NCBI GenBank assembly: GCA_017521825.1
Contig: JAFXBK010000029.1
Coordinates: forward strand, 1 to 64,000
DNA: 64,000 bases
Source of the DNA: Oscillospiraceae bacterium
GTDB taxonomy: Bacteria; Bacillota; Clostridia; Oscillospirales; Ruminococcaceae
Direction: 5' to 3'
Shown: piece by piece, positions 33,450 through 42,138 of the stretch
Numbering within the stretch: position 1 is the first letter of the stretch
How the letters are laid out: every line of letters starts with the position of its first letter
Notes under the pieces: generated by a model
The model's database searches: none
Seen by the model: only the letters and a program-made list of their open reading frames with translations
What the model was told of the DNA's origin: nothing
Program-made: the position numbers and the translations under genes

Positions 33450-33478
33450 ATTATATCAAAAAAACGACGGTAAATCAA
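33450..33478 (-). promoter_or_regulatory. Promoter of tRNA-Val
   Basis: On the minus strand TTGATT (33478-33473), 17-base spacer, TATAAT (33455-33450). Confidence 0.75.
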
Positions 33479-33633
33479 GGCGGAATAAAAAACTAAAAGT
33501 TTGCTCCGTTAAAACCGGAATTTTTCCCCAAAAACGGCATAATTTAAAGCAAAATTTAAAATTCGTTAACCATTGTCAGAAATATCCATGGTATAATAAA
33601 AGCAACCAAAAAGAAAAAGGAAGATTTTTTATA

Positions 33634-34032
33634 ATGATAATGCAGAAACTCAGAGAATTTATGTACGGAAGATACGGAACCGACCAGCTTTCCCTTGCGC
33701 TTATCGGCGGCGGTTTTGCCTTTTACGTTCTCTATGTTTTCACCCGTTCAAGACTTCTTTACCTTGTTTCGCTCGTTCTTTACGGAATTGCGGTCTTCAG
33801 AACTCTTTCCAAAAACCACACAAAGCGCAGAATTGAAAACCAGAAGTTTATGAACCTTTGGTATAAGCTTAAAAACAAGTGGGTCGGAATCCGGGCGGAT
33901 TTTGAGGAAAGAAAAACCTATAAACATTTTAAATGTCCCGCCTGCGGCCAGAAAATCCGAATTCCCCGCGGACGCGGAAAAGTTGAAATCCGCTGCCCCA
34001 AATGTTCCAACAAGTTTATTAAAAAAGCATAA
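33634..34032 (+). CDS. Membrane protein with C-terminal zinc ribbon
   Basis: 132 aa. Two hydrophobic helices (ALIGGGFAFYVLYVF, LYLVSLVLYGIAVF) are followed by a basic region and a zinc-ribbon CPACGQKIRIPRGRGKVEIRCPKC with two CxxC pairs. ATG 33634 follows AAAAAGGAAG; an extended -10 (TGGTATAAT) lies about 40 bases upstream. Similar proteins are common in Clostridia; no role is known. Confidence 0.85.
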   Translation: MIMQKLREFMYGRYGTDQLSLALIGGGFAFYVLYVFTRSRLLYLVSLVLYGIAVFRTLSKNHTKRRIENQKFMNLWYKLKNKWVGIRADFEERKTYKHFKCPACGQKIRIPRGRGKVEIRCPKCSNKFIKKA

Positions 34033-34062
34033 CAAAAGCGGAGGAACTTTCCTCCGCTTTTG
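34033..34062. terminator. Bidirectional terminator
   Basis: AAAGCGGAGGAA / TTCCTCCGCTTT around a two-base centre, between convergent genes. Confidence 0.8.
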
Positions 34063-34064
34063 CT

Positions 34065-35684
34065 TTATCTTTTAAAAACTCTTTCGCCGCCGATATATGT
34101 TTCAAGAACTTTTGCTTCAAGAATTTCCTCTTCCGGAATTTCAAAAAGGTTACGGTCAAGAATTATAAAATCCGCTTCCATTCCGGGCGCAATTTTTCCG
34201 CGAAGGTTTTCGTCACCGCTTACGTAAGCGCCTTCCGCGGTGTAAGCATAGAGTGCATCATACATGGAAACCGCCTGTTCCGGAAGATAGGGACCATTTC
34301 CTTTGCAATCTTTTCTTGTAACGGCGCAGTAAATTCCGCGCAGGGGTTTAAAGTTTTCAACCGGGCAATCCGTTCCGAAAGCTTCGTGAACGCCGCCTTC
34401 AAGGTAATCCTTCCAGGCGTAGGAAGTTTCCGCAAGTTCCTTGCCGACCCTTTCATAAACGATATGCATATCGTAATCAATGAAAACCGGCTGGGTAAGG
34501 GGCATTATTCCAAGGCGGCAAAGGCGCTCGACCTGCTCCTTGCTTGTGATCTGGCAATGAACTATTGCGTGGCGGGGATAATATTCCGGAAAGGCGTTTT
34601 TGGCATTTTCGATGGCGTTAAGGCACATTTCCATGGCGCCGTCGCCAATGGCGTGGATGGCAACGGGAGTGTTGCGTTTTTGCGCTTCAAGAACGAAATA
34701 ATCCAGCTCTTCCTGGGTATAAATTTTAATTCCGCAGGTTGAAGGGTCATCGGCGTAAGGCTTTTTAAGAAAAGCGGTTCTTGCGCCAAGGCTTCCGTCG
34801 GAAAGAATTTTAAGGCAGGAAACCTTAAAACTTCCGTCGCGCATTTTGTAATGCTCGTGGCCGAACCAATCGTCAACTTCCGCTTTGGTCTGGGAAAGAG
34901 CCTGCTCCGCATAGTGTACTTTAAGTCTTCCGTCAAGGGAGGCTTTTTTAAGTTCATCGAGCATTTCATAGGCTCTGCCTTCCGGTGCGTATTTCATATC
35001 GTCGGACTGGACGGCGGTTATGCCCTGTTCGTAAAGGTCGGCCTGGGATTCGAGCATCATTTTGATAAGAACGCTTAAATCCGGATAGGGAAGCTTTGAT
35101 TTAACCTCGTCAAAATAGTTTTCTTTAATAACTCCGTTGGGGTTTCCGTTTTCGTCAATCTCGCAAAAAGCGCCCAGTTCGGCCGCTTTTTCGGAATTAA
35201 GACCCATGAGCATCATGCCTTTTGTGTTGAGCACGCCAACATGGTAGCAGGCGCGCATTATGAGCACGGGATAATCTTCGGAAATTTTATCAAGGTCTTT
35301 TGCGGTGGGAAAACGTTTTTCGCCTTCGGTAAAATAATCGTGGTTCCAGCCTTCGCCGATAAGCCAAAGGCCGCTTTCTCTGTCAAAATGCTCAAAAGCG
35401 GTGCTCATTTTGTTAACGATATCATCAACGGAAACCGTTCCCCAAAGGTCAACGGAAAGCTTTGTTTTAACATAATGGAGATAGTGCATGTGGGAATCGT
35501 TAAAGGAAGGCATAAGGAGCTTTCCGCCGCAATCAAGGGCTTTTGCTTCGGCGGAAACAAGTTTTTCCGCTTCGGAAAAAGCGCCACAAAAAGCAAATTT
35601 TCCGTCTTTAACAACCGCGCTTTCCGCGAAGGGATTTTCCCTATCCATTGTTGCGATTTTTGCGTTTTTGATGATATATTCCAT
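34065..35684 (-). CDS. Amidohydrolase family protein (YtcJ type)
   Basis: 539 aa. It begins as a composite-domain metal hydrolase (IIKNAKIATMDRENPFAES). Metal-site motifs are PSFNDSHMHYLHY (HxH), VAIHAIGDGAMEM, RHAIVHCQITS and FGTDCPVENFKPLRGIY, with the closing MEADFIILDRN strand. This is the YtcJ/LAF3 subgroup, putative metal-dependent amide hydrolases with no settled substrate. A consensus promoter is upstream. Confidence 0.92.
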   Translation of the reverse strand: MEYIIKNAKIATMDRENPFAESAVVKDGKFAFCGAFSEAEKLVSAEAKALDCGGKLLMPSFNDSHMHYLHYVKTKLSVDLWGTVSVDDIVNKMSTAFEHFDRESGLWLIGEGWNHDYFTEGEKRFPTAKDLDKISEDYPVLIMRACYHVGVLNTKGMMLMGLNSEKAAELGAFCEIDENGNPNGVIKENYFDEVKSKLPYPDLSVLIKMMLESQADLYEQGITAVQSDDMKYAPEGRAYEMLDELKKASLDGRLKVHYAEQALSQTKAEVDDWFGHEHYKMRDGSFKVSCLKILSDGSLGARTAFLKKPYADDPSTCGIKIYTQEELDYFVLEAQKRNTPVAIHAIGDGAMEMCLNAIENAKNAFPEYYPRHAIVHCQITSKEQVERLCRLGIMPLTQPVFIDYDMHIVYERVGKELAETSYAWKDYLEGGVHEAFGTDCPVENFKPLRGIYCAVTRKDCKGNGPYLPEQAVSMYDALYAYTAEGAYVSGDENLRGKIAPGMEADFIILDRNLFEIPEEEILEAKVLETYIGGERVFKR

Positions 35685-35715
35685 AATGCACGCTCCTTTT
35701 CGGGTTTATGAAAAC

Positions 35716-35744
35716 ATTATAAAACAACGAAGGGAAGATGTCAA
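35716..35744 (-). promoter_or_regulatory. Promoter of the amidohydrolase gene
   Basis: On the minus strand TTGACA (35744-35739), 17-base spacer, TATAAT (35721-35716): full consensus. Confidence 0.85.
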
Positions 35745-35753
35745 AATAAAAAC

Positions 35754-35782
35754 TTTACATTCCCCTTTAAAAATAGTATTAT
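35754..35782 (+). promoter_or_regulatory. Promoter of the cyclophilin gene
   Basis: TTTACA (35754-35759), 17-base spacer, TATTAT (35777-35782). Confidence 0.65.
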
Positions 35783-35818
35783 ATTACTATCGTTAAAAAA
35801 TCAGGAGGATTAATTACA

Positions 35819-36295
35819 ATGATTAAACTTGATATCAAAGGCTACGGCTCCATGATGATCGAACTCGATCCCGTTGCCGCACCCAAAACCGTTGCAAACT
35901 TCGAAGCACTTGTTGAAAAAGGCTTTTTCGATGGTCTCACTTTCCACCGTATTATCAAAGGCTTTATGATCCAGGGCGGCGACCCTGCAGGTAACGGCAC
36001 CGGCGGCTGCAAACCGGAAATCTATGGCGAATTTGCTTCCAACGGCTGGACCCAGAACACCATCAGCCACAAAAAAGGCGTTATTTCCATGGCAAGAACT
36101 TCCGACCCCAACTCCGCTTCCTGCCAGTTCTTCATCGTTCATGAGGACAGCGAATTCCTTGACGGAAACTATGCCGCTTTCGGCCATGTAACCGAAGGTC
36201 TTGAGGTTCTTGATGCAGTTGCTTCCGTTGCGACCTATCCCAACGATATGCCCTGCAAAAAAGTTGTCATCAAAAAGATGTCCATCGTTAAATAA
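35819..36295 (+). CDS. Peptidyl-prolyl cis-trans isomerase (cyclophilin)
   Basis: 158 aa cytoplasmic cyclophilin. GLTFHRIIKGFMIQGGDPAGNGTGG holds the active-site Phe-His-Arg and Gln. ISMARTSDPNSASCQFFIV and FAAFGHVTEG-like YAAFGHVTEG complete the fold. There is no signal peptide, as in the small PpiB class. An AGGAGG site precedes the ATG. The following membrane-protein gene begins at the very next base after the stop. Confidence 0.95.
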   Translation: MIKLDIKGYGSMMIELDPVAAPKTVANFEALVEKGFFDGLTFHRIIKGFMIQGGDPAGNGTGGCKPEIYGEFASNGWTQNTISHKKGVISMARTSDPNSASCQFFIVHEDSEFLDGNYAAFGHVTEGLEVLDAVASVATYPNDMPCKKVVIKKMSIVK

Positions 36296-36727
36296 ATGGA
36301 AAAGCTTAAATTAAAAGCCACCGCGGAAGCGGCGGCAATTCTTCTTGGATTTTTCGTTTTCGGAATTCTTGTTTCGTTCCTTTTCGACGAGGTTACCGCG
36401 GAACTTTTCCGTCTGGTAATTCTTGAATGGGGCGCGTTCCCGATGCTTTGCGCCATAACCGGCGGAGTTGTTTCCATGAAAAACGGTTTTATGCCCCTTT
36501 ACGGAATCTTTTCAGGTTTGATTTTTGTTCCGTTTATGTTCTTTTTCTTTGAACAGAACTGGGGACTTGCGGTTGCCTATGGACTTTTCGGCGCCCTTGG
36601 AAGCCTTTTCGGACACTGGCTGTTCCTTAAGGAAGTCAAGCGCATCGAAGAAGGAAGGCCGGAAAAGCGCCGCAAATCAATAATTTTTTCGATGTTCGAC
36701 AGATACGATACAAAAAAGTATAAATAA
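36296..36727 (+). CDS. Four-helix membrane protein, unknown function
   Basis: 143 aa with four clear hydrophobic segments (AAAILLGFFVFGILVSFLF, WGAFPMLCAITGGVV, GIFSGLIFVPFMFFFF, LAVAYGLFGALGSLFGHWLF) and a basic, positive C-terminus (RPEKRRKS). It is directly coupled to the cyclophilin gene with no gap, and its ribosome site lies inside that gene. I do not recognise a family. Confidence 0.75.
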   Translation: MEKLKLKATAEAAAILLGFFVFGILVSFLFDEVTAELFRLVILEWGAFPMLCAITGGVVSMKNGFMPLYGIFSGLIFVPFMFFFFEQNWGLAVAYGLFGALGSLFGHWLFLKEVKRIEEGRPEKRRKSIIFSMFDRYDTKKYK

Positions 36728-36732
36728 GCGCA

Positions 36733-36762
36733 AAAAAAGACAGCCTCGCGGCTGTCTTTTTT
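36733..36762. terminator. Bidirectional terminator
   Basis: AAGACAGCC / GGCTGTCTT, TCGC loop, with A-run and T-run. Confidence 0.88.
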
Positions 36763-36766
36763 GATA

Positions 36767-37327
36767 TTAAGAGATTACTTCGTTAAAAACCGAATGTACT
36801 GCGCTGTACCATGCATTTTCTTCTTCAAGAGCCTGAGGGTCGCGCATAAGTGCATTTATTCCTTTAGCAACAGCTTTAAATCCTGCTTTGGCTACACCGG
36901 TTACGGCACTTCCTATTGCAAATCCTGCGCCGACAGCGCCACCCGCGAGCATTCCGCCGACGGTTCCCATAGTTCCTCGCCCATCAAAAATATGAGTGTT
37001 TGCGGCAAATTCCTCGTGCTTGATATTTTTACTTTGACCAAAGGAATAAACATCAACCGTACATGTTTTTCCTGCATCTTTTCTTACAATGCAAAATTTG
37101 AAATAATCGTTGCGGTGATTCGGATTTACCAAAGCAAGACAGGATTCTTCTTTTGCAAAAAGGCCTCCGCCATAAAGAGTTGCTTCTTCAACGACCGCTT
37201 CAATTCCATAGTTTTCGATTACTTCTTCCAAAGCAATTTTTATTGCTTCGTAAGTAACTTCGCTACCATTCATAAATCTTATGGAATCTCTTGCCTGTTG
37301 AATCTTTTTTCTGCTTACACTTTCCAT
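36767..37327 (-). CDS. Unknown protein with glycine-zipper segment
   Basis: 186 aa. The N-terminal half is soluble and mixed alpha/beta (IEAVVEEATLYGGGLFAKEE, HRNDYFKFCIVRKDAGKT). The C-terminal third has a Gly/Ala-rich stretch (MGTVGGMLAGGAVGAGFAIG and GVAKAGFKAVAKG), like glycine-zipper membrane-active segments. No family is recognised. It is divergent from a small XRE regulator, and its -10/spacer is covered by a palindrome, so it is probably repressed by that regulator. AGGAGG precedes the ATG. Confidence 0.75.
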   Translation of the reverse strand: MESVSRKKIQQARDSIRFMNGSEVTYEAIKIALEEVIENYGIEAVVEEATLYGGGLFAKEESCLALVNPNHRNDYFKFCIVRKDAGKTCTVDVYSFGQSKNIKHEEFAANTHIFDGRGTMGTVGGMLAGGAVGAGFAIGSAVTGVAKAGFKAVAKGINALMRDPQALEEENAWYSAVHSVFNEVIS

Positions 37328-37358
37328 TCTATATCCTCCTGATTGTTTAATTGATTAC

Positions 37359-37387
37359 AAAATACATCAAACGATGTATTTTGTCAA
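37359..37387 (-). promoter_or_regulatory. Promoter of the glycine-zipper gene with overlapping operator
   Basis: On the minus strand TTGACA (37387-37382), 17-base spacer, TATTTT (37364-37359). A perfect palindrome AAAATACATC-AAAC-GATGTATTTT (37359-37382) fills the spacer and -10, so binding there must block transcription. Confidence 0.8.
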
Positions 37388-37435
37388 GGGTTACAGCAAT
37401 TTTGTCGCATAATATTACTGTAAGAGGTGATAGTT

Positions 37436-37654
37436 ATGCAGCATTATACGCGATTAAGAGATTTAAGAGAGGATGCAGATTTGACTCAGGAGCAGCTTGT
37501 TCAAAAACTCGGTATGCATAAAACAACATATACAAATTATGAACAAGGAAAAAGGGAACCCCCTTTTGATTTTATTATAAAAATTGCAAAATTTTATAAT
37601 GTTTCAATTGATTATATTGCCGGTTTTACGAATGAACCAAGAAAAATAAAATAA
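37436..37654 (+). CDS. Small XRE-family HTH regulator
   Basis: 72 aa, essentially one HTH domain: RDLREDADLTQEQLVQKLGMHKTTYTNYEQGKREP, then FDFIIKIAKFYNVSIDYIAGF. ATG 37436 follows AGAGGTG; an upstream GTG at 37427 lies inside that site. Its partner is the divergent glycine-zipper gene with the operator-like palindrome between them. Confidence 0.92.
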   Translation: MQHYTRLRDLREDADLTQEQLVQKLGMHKTTYTNYEQGKREPPFDFIIKIAKFYNVSIDYIAGFTNEPRKIK

Positions 37655-37657
37655 GCG

Positions 37658-37694
37658 CAAAAAATCCCGTACTCATTGAGCACGGGATTTTTTT
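37658..37694. terminator. Bidirectional terminator
   Basis: AAATCCCGT / ACGGGATTT with an inner CTC/GAG extension, flanked by A and T runs. Confidence 0.75.
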
Positions 37695-38364
37695 ATAACA
37701 CATAAAACAAAATTCCGATGGCCTGCAAAAGGGTTCCGATAACAACAAAAACATGAAAAACCGTGTGGAAAATCGGTTTGCTTTTGCCGATTCCGTAAAG
37801 AACGGCGCCGATGGTATAGGAAATTCCGCCGAACAAAATCCAGAGCATTCCCGGGAGGGTAAGAACCTCGACGGTCTGCTTGAAGCAGATTACGATGAAC
37901 CAGCCCATAAGAATATAAAAAACCATGGAAAGTTTTTTATATTTGTTGTGGTCAATGGCGGTAAAGGTCGCCGCAATTCCCGCAAGAAGCCATTCCGCGC
38001 CCAAAACAGTCCAGGCAAGGGCGGGATAAACCGGGCGCATTGCGGAAAGCAAAATCGGCGTATAAGTTCCGACTATAAGAAGATAAATGGTGCAGTGGTC
38101 GATTACCTGCATCACCTTTTTCGCAAGGCCGGGTTTAAGTCCGTGATAAACGCTGGAAACGGTGTAAAGCGCAATCATGGAAAAACCGTAGATAAATGAG
38201 CTGACGATTCCCCAGCCGTTACGGTTAAGGGCGGAAACAATTACCGTAAGGAAAAGAAGAACAACGCCGAAGCCGCCGCCGACAATATGGGTGGTCATGT
38301 TGGCAATTTCCTCGCCGCGGGTGTAATTTGGCAAAATTCTTTCACCCAAAGGGGTTCTTTTCAT
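37693..38364 (-). CDS. Hemolysin III/YqfA-family membrane protein
   Basis: 223 aa with seven membrane helices. Conserved residues include EEIANMTTHIVGGGFG near the N-terminus, YTVSSVYHGLK (SxxYH), DHCTIYLLIVGTYTP (DH) and the C-terminal HTVFHVFVVIG (HxxFH), the metal-binding pattern of the CREST/PAQR-like superfamily. ATG 38364 overlaps the degV stop by four bases. A hemolytic role is not implied. Confidence 0.93.
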   Translation of the reverse strand: MKRTPLGERILPNYTRGEEIANMTTHIVGGGFGVVLLFLTVIVSALNRNGWGIVSSFIYGFSMIALYTVSSVYHGLKPGLAKKVMQVIDHCTIYLLIVGTYTPILLSAMRPVYPALAWTVLGAEWLLAGIAATFTAIDHNKYKKLSMVFYILMGWFIVICFKQTVEVLTLPGMLWILFGGISYTIGAVLYGIGKSKPIFHTVFHVFVVIGTLLQAIGILFYVL

Positions 38365-39224
38365 AATTTTCTCTCTCCCCAGAAGAAGAGTGCAACGGAA
38401 CCGGGGCCAACGTGGCAGCCGCAAACAGGTTCAAAGGGCATTACGGTGGTGTTTCCGGTAAAACCATGTTCACGAAGTTTTTCGGTCATAAAATCTATTG
38501 CGTCCATGTTGTCGCCGTGGATCATCATAACATCGGCGGATTTATCAAGAACAAGTTCGTCGTATTTTTTTACGATTTCGAGGATGCATTTGTTGATTCC
38601 GCGGCATTTTCCCCAGGAAACAATATGTCCTTCCTCGTCGCCGCGAAGAAGCGGTTTGATGTTAAGAAGGGTTCCGATGGCGGCGGTTGCGCCGGAAATT
38701 CTTCCGCCTTTTTTAAGGTAGGAAAGGTCGTCAACGGTAAAGAACTGGCACATGTGGTTTTTTCTCTCTTCGGAAATCCGAACGGTTTCCTCAAAAGTTT
38801 TTCCTTCCGCAATAAGTTCGCCGATGGCAACAACCTGCATTCCGATTCCAAGACCGGCGCCAAGGGAGTTTATAACGGCAATTTTTGCGTCGGGGTATTC
38901 TTCGCGGATTTCCTCCGCGGCAATTTCCGCCGCGCGGACCGTTCCGCTTACTCCGCCGGAAAGGCCGATGTAAATAACTTCGTCGCCGTTTTTAACAGCT
39001 TCTTCAAAACGTTCACGGAAGGTTTCGGAGTTTGCCATGGAGGTTTTCATTTCTGCGCCGTTTCTCATGGCGTCATAAAAAGCCTTGCCGTCAAAATCGT
39101 GTTCAAGGTCATAGGGAACGTCTTTTCCGTCCATGGTGTAGGAAAGCGGAATTATATTTACGTTATATTTTTTGTTAAGCGCAACCGGAAGATTGGAAGC
39201 GGTATCTGCAAAAAGTTTAATCAT
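38361..39224 (-). CDS. DegV family fatty-acid-binding protein (second of a tandem pair)
   Basis: 287 aa. IKLFADTASNLP, IIPLSYTMDGKDVPY, KTSMANSETFRERFEEAV, YIGLSGGVSGT and the C-terminal GPGSVALFFWG are DegV marks. The family binds fatty acids and includes FakB of the fatty acid kinase. ATG 39224 with GGGAGG is chosen. The gene overlaps the hemolysin III gene downstream. Confidence 0.93.
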   Translation of the reverse strand: MIKLFADTASNLPVALNKKYNVNIIPLSYTMDGKDVPYDLEHDFDGKAFYDAMRNGAEMKTSMANSETFRERFEEAVKNGDEVIYIGLSGGVSGTVRAAEIAAEEIREEYPDAKIAVINSLGAGLGIGMQVVAIGELIAEGKTFEETVRISEERKNHMCQFFTVDDLSYLKKGGRISGATAAIGTLLNIKPLLRGDEEGHIVSWGKCRGINKCILEIVKKYDELVLDKSADVMMIHGDNMDAIDFMTEKLREHGFTGNTTVMPFEPVCGCHVGPGSVALFFWGERKL

Positions 39225-39228
39225 GGAT

Positions 39229-40116
39229 TTAATCCTCCCTTTTTTTACCCCAGAAGAAAAGCGCAACGGTTCCGGGACCTGTGTGGCTTCCGATAGTGGT
39301 GCCGATATAGTTTATAAGAACTTTTCCGTCAAGATTAGGGAAACGTTCCTCAACAAGTTTTGCAACCTCTTTTGCGTCATCAACGCAGGCGGACTGGCAG
39401 ATATAGCATTTTCCGGAATAGGAAAGTCCGCCTTCGGCATTTTCCTCCATGCGCTTTACTATTTCCTGGATAACTTTCTTTTTTGAACGGATTTTGGATC
39501 TTGCAATAAGGTGTCCTTCGTTATCCATATTAAGAAGCGGACAGATTCCAAGGATTGTTCCGACGGTGCCTGCGGTTTTGGAAACTCTTCCGCCTTTAAT
39601 GAAAAATTTAAGGTCGGAAGAAAAGAACCAATGGTGAAGGTTGAGTTTGTTTTCTTCTGCCCAGTTTTTAAGTTCCTCGATTTCCATACCTCCATCACGA
39701 AGGTCCGCAAGTTTATCCATAAAAAGGCCGTATCCGGAGGAAGCACCAAGGGAATCCACAACAAAGACTTTTCTTTCCGGGTAGCGCTCCTTTGCGATTT
39801 TCGCGGCGTTCGCCGCCGAATTATATGAACCGGAAATTCCGCTTGAAAGGGTTATATGAAGAACGTCCTTTCCTTCGGAAAGGAATTTTTCAAAATATTC
39901 AAGATATTCGGTAACATTTATCTGGGAAGTCTGGGTATCTTCTCCGGAATCCATTCTTTTATAAAATTCCTCAAAGGGAACCGTCTGGCCAAGGTCATCG
40001 GGGTAATCGACCCCGTTAAGTTTATAATGGAAACAGATATAATTTATATTTCTTTTTTCAAAGTGCTCTTTTGAAAGGTCGGCTGTTGAACAGCAGCTTA
40101 AAATGTAACCGGACAT
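39229..40116 (-). CDS. DegV family fatty-acid-binding protein (first of a tandem pair)
   Basis: 295 aa paralogue. It has YILSCCSTADLSKEH, FHYKLNGVDYPDDLG, QTSQINVTEYLEYFE, ITLSSGISGSY and GTTIGSHTGPGTVALFFWG. The usual N-terminal S/T-D-S-x-S/A-D-L segment reads SCCSTADLS. ATG 40116 follows AAGGAGGAA. Two FakB-like proteins with different pockets often select different acyl chains; no FakA is in the window. Confidence 0.93.
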   Translation of the reverse strand: MSGYILSCCSTADLSKEHFEKRNINYICFHYKLNGVDYPDDLGQTVPFEEFYKRMDSGEDTQTSQINVTEYLEYFEKFLSEGKDVLHITLSSGISGSYNSAANAAKIAKERYPERKVFVVDSLGASSGYGLFMDKLADLRDGGMEIEELKNWAEENKLNLHHWFFSSDLKFFIKGGRVSKTAGTVGTILGICPLLNMDNEGHLIARSKIRSKKKVIQEIVKRMEENAEGGLSYSGKCYICQSACVDDAKEVAKLVEERFPNLDGKVLINYIGTTIGSHTGPGTVALFFWGKKRED

Positions 40117-40205
40117 TTTGTTCCTCCTTTTTTGTGCTTTGTTCAATGCTGAATATCTTAACCAAAAAGGGGGATAGAGTCAATCTTTTTTACTATACTC
40201 CGCAA

Positions 40206-40244
40206 AAACAAAAAGTAGAGTCCGCAAAAACGGACTCTACTTGG
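40206..40244 (-). terminator. Terminator of the XRE membrane regulator gene
   Basis: AAGTAGAGTCCG / CGGACTCTACTT, 6-base loop, followed on the minus strand by TTTTTG. Confidence 0.8.
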
Positions 40245-40255
40245 AGTAGAATGGC

Positions 40256-40840
40256 TTATTTATGCGATTTTTTGATGCGGAAGGAAAGGAAAACTATAAA
40301 TTCCGCGGGAATAAGCAAAAGAAGAATCTGCCATGGGTTAAAGCTAAGGAAGGTAAGATATGCCGTAAGAAAAATGCTTGCAACAAGGGCATAAATTATA
40401 TGGCGGTTGTTTTTTCCGCTTTCCCAAACGGAATTGAGCACCAGAAGCGTAATAAGTGAAACAACAAGAGCATAGGGGAAAAGAAGCCACCAGTTTTTTT
40501 CGTTAAGCCAGCCGATAACGTAAATAAGAAAAGCAAAAGTCCAGATCCCGAAAAGAACAAGGGCGGTTATAACCTTGCTGTGGAAGCTGCGTTCGGCTTT
40601 TTTAAAACTTTCCGGCGGTTCCCAGCTGTCGTGGGAATTGAGAATATAATCAACGGTAACGCCGAAAATTTCGCTCATTTTTTTAAGGACATAAGCGTCC
40701 GGAACGGCCTCGGCCCTTTCCCATTTGGAAACGCTTTTGTCGGAATAGTTAAGAAGTTCGCCAAGCTCCGCCTGGGTCATTCCCTTTGCGGTGCGAAGGT
40801 TTATTATGTTGCTTGCTGTTATAACTTTCAAATCGTCCAA
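40256..40840 (-). CDS. XRE-type regulator with membrane-embedded C-terminal half
   Basis: 194 aa. The N-terminal HTH (INLRTAKGMTQAELGELLNYSDKSVSKWERAEAVP) is followed by about four membrane helices (VITALVLFGIWTFAFLIYVIG, LFPYALVVSLITLLVLN, HIIYALVASIFLTAYLTF, LLLLIPAEFIVFLSF). A TTG start at 40840 follows AGGAGGTG. Such membrane-tethered XRE proteins are frequent in Clostridia. No partner gene is obvious. Confidence 0.88.
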   Translation of the reverse strand: MDDLKVITASNIINLRTAKGMTQAELGELLNYSDKSVSKWERAEAVPDAYVLKKMSEIFGVTVDYILNSHDSWEPPESFKKAERSFHSKVITALVLFGIWTFAFLIYVIGWLNEKNWWLLFPYALVVSLITLLVLNSVWESGKNNRHIIYALVASIFLTAYLTFLSFNPWQILLLLIPAEFIVFLSFRIKKSHK

Positions 40841-40917
40841 GCGGCGCTCACCTCCTATATAATGATATTATATATCAAATCCATGAATAATTCTATTGAA
40901 AAAAAGTAAATTATAGT

Positions 40918-42027
40918 TTATAAAAAGAAAAATTTTGCCGCGGCAGTCATAACAACAAGGAAAATAGCGTTTATCGCGGTGAACAGGACAAGATATTTTT
41001 TAGTCTGTTCCGGATAAAGAATTTTAAATTCGCTGAAGGTAATAAGGCTTGCAAGGGAAGCGATAAGCGTTCCGGTTCCGCCGATGTTCACGCCAAGAAG
41101 AAGGGAATGGTAATCCCCGGTGAACTGGGAAAGAAGTATTGCCGAAGGCACGTTGCTTATAAACTGGCAGGAAAGAGTTGAAACAATAAGCGCATCTTTA
41201 TCAAGAAGGGCGGAGAAAAATTCGTTAACGGCTTCAATCCTTGCAAGGTTTCCGGAAAAAATGAAGAAAAAGAAAAATGTTCCGAGAAGGGAATAATCCA
41301 CCTCGTAAAGCGCGTCTTTATCAACAAAATAGAGAACAACGGGAATAACCGCAAGGCCGAGCCAGAAAGGAATTATTCTGAAAACAATAAGAAGCGAAAA
41401 CGCAAAAAGCACCATATAAAGGACGGTTTTTTTAACATGGAGCTTTTCGGGGAAATCTTCGTGGAAGGAAAGTTTTTCCGGTTTTACAAAAAAACAGGCT
41501 ACCGCAAGCATGGAAATTGCAAGAAGGAAAGGCGGAAGCATAATTTTGGTGAATTCCGCCGTGGGAATTTCGAAAAAGGAGTAAAGATAAAGGTTTTGCG
41601 GGTTTCCGAAGGGAGTGAGCATTCCGCCAAGGTTTGCGGAAATGTTCTGGAGGATAAAAAGATATGCCATGTGGCGGTCGTTCTTAGTTACGGAAAGGGC
41701 AAAATATCCAAGGGGCAAAAAGGTGATAAGCGCCATGTCGTTTGCGATTATCATGGAACCGATGAAGGTTATTACAACAAGAAGAAGGAAAAGCCGCCGA
41801 AGATTTCCGGAAAGGAGAACAAGCCTTCTTGCAAGAATGGTGAAGAATTTTACGTTGCCGAGGGCGGAAACCACCGCAAGGGTAAGGAAAAGGCAGGCAA
41901 GGGTCCGCCAGTCAAAATAGGAGAGATATTCCGCGTCCGGCGGAACAAAAAAAGCGGTTATAAAAGCGGCAAGGGCCGCAACGCAAAAAACGGTGTTCTT
42001 TTTTATAAAATGGATTGCTTTAGACAT
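40918..42027 (-). CDS. SLC13/ArsB-superfamily permease
   Basis: 369 aa with about ten to eleven helices. The DMALITFLPLGYFAL segment, LQNISANLGGMLTPFGNPQNLYLY and the C-terminal FISNVPSAILLSQFT...GVNIGGTGTLIASLASLITF repeat are marks of the ion transporter superfamily that includes ArsB, NhaD and SLC13. The paired hairpin motifs (GxNPQN and VxxGGTGT) are intact. The substrate (Na+/H+, dicarboxylate or arsenite) cannot be told. Confidence 0.85.
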   Translation of the reverse strand: MSKAIHFIKKNTVFCVAALAAFITAFFVPPDAEYLSYFDWRTLACLFLTLAVVSALGNVKFFTILARRLVLLSGNLRRLFLLLVVITFIGSMIIANDMALITFLPLGYFALSVTKNDRHMAYLFILQNISANLGGMLTPFGNPQNLYLYSFFEIPTAEFTKIMLPPFLLAISMLAVACFFVKPEKLSFHEDFPEKLHVKKTVLYMVLFAFSLLIVFRIIPFWLGLAVIPVVLYFVDKDALYEVDYSLLGTFFFFFIFSGNLARIEAVNEFFSALLDKDALIVSTLSCQFISNVPSAILLSQFTGDYHSLLLGVNIGGTGTLIASLASLITFSEFKILYPEQTKKYLVLFTAINAIFLVVMTAAAKFFFL

Positions 42028-42102
42028 ATTTTTCCCCTTGATATAATTAATGTAACCTTAATATAATACATTTTTTAAAAGATAAATGCAAGAAAAAAGG
42101 CA

Positions 42103-42136
42103 AAAAAAACACCCCGCCGGAGCGGGGATTTTTTTG
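42103..42136 (-). terminator. Terminator of the patatin-TAXI unit
   Basis: CCCCGC / GCGGGG with a CGGA-type loop. The minus strand continues with a T-run. Confidence 0.75.
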
Positions 42137-42138
42137 TT

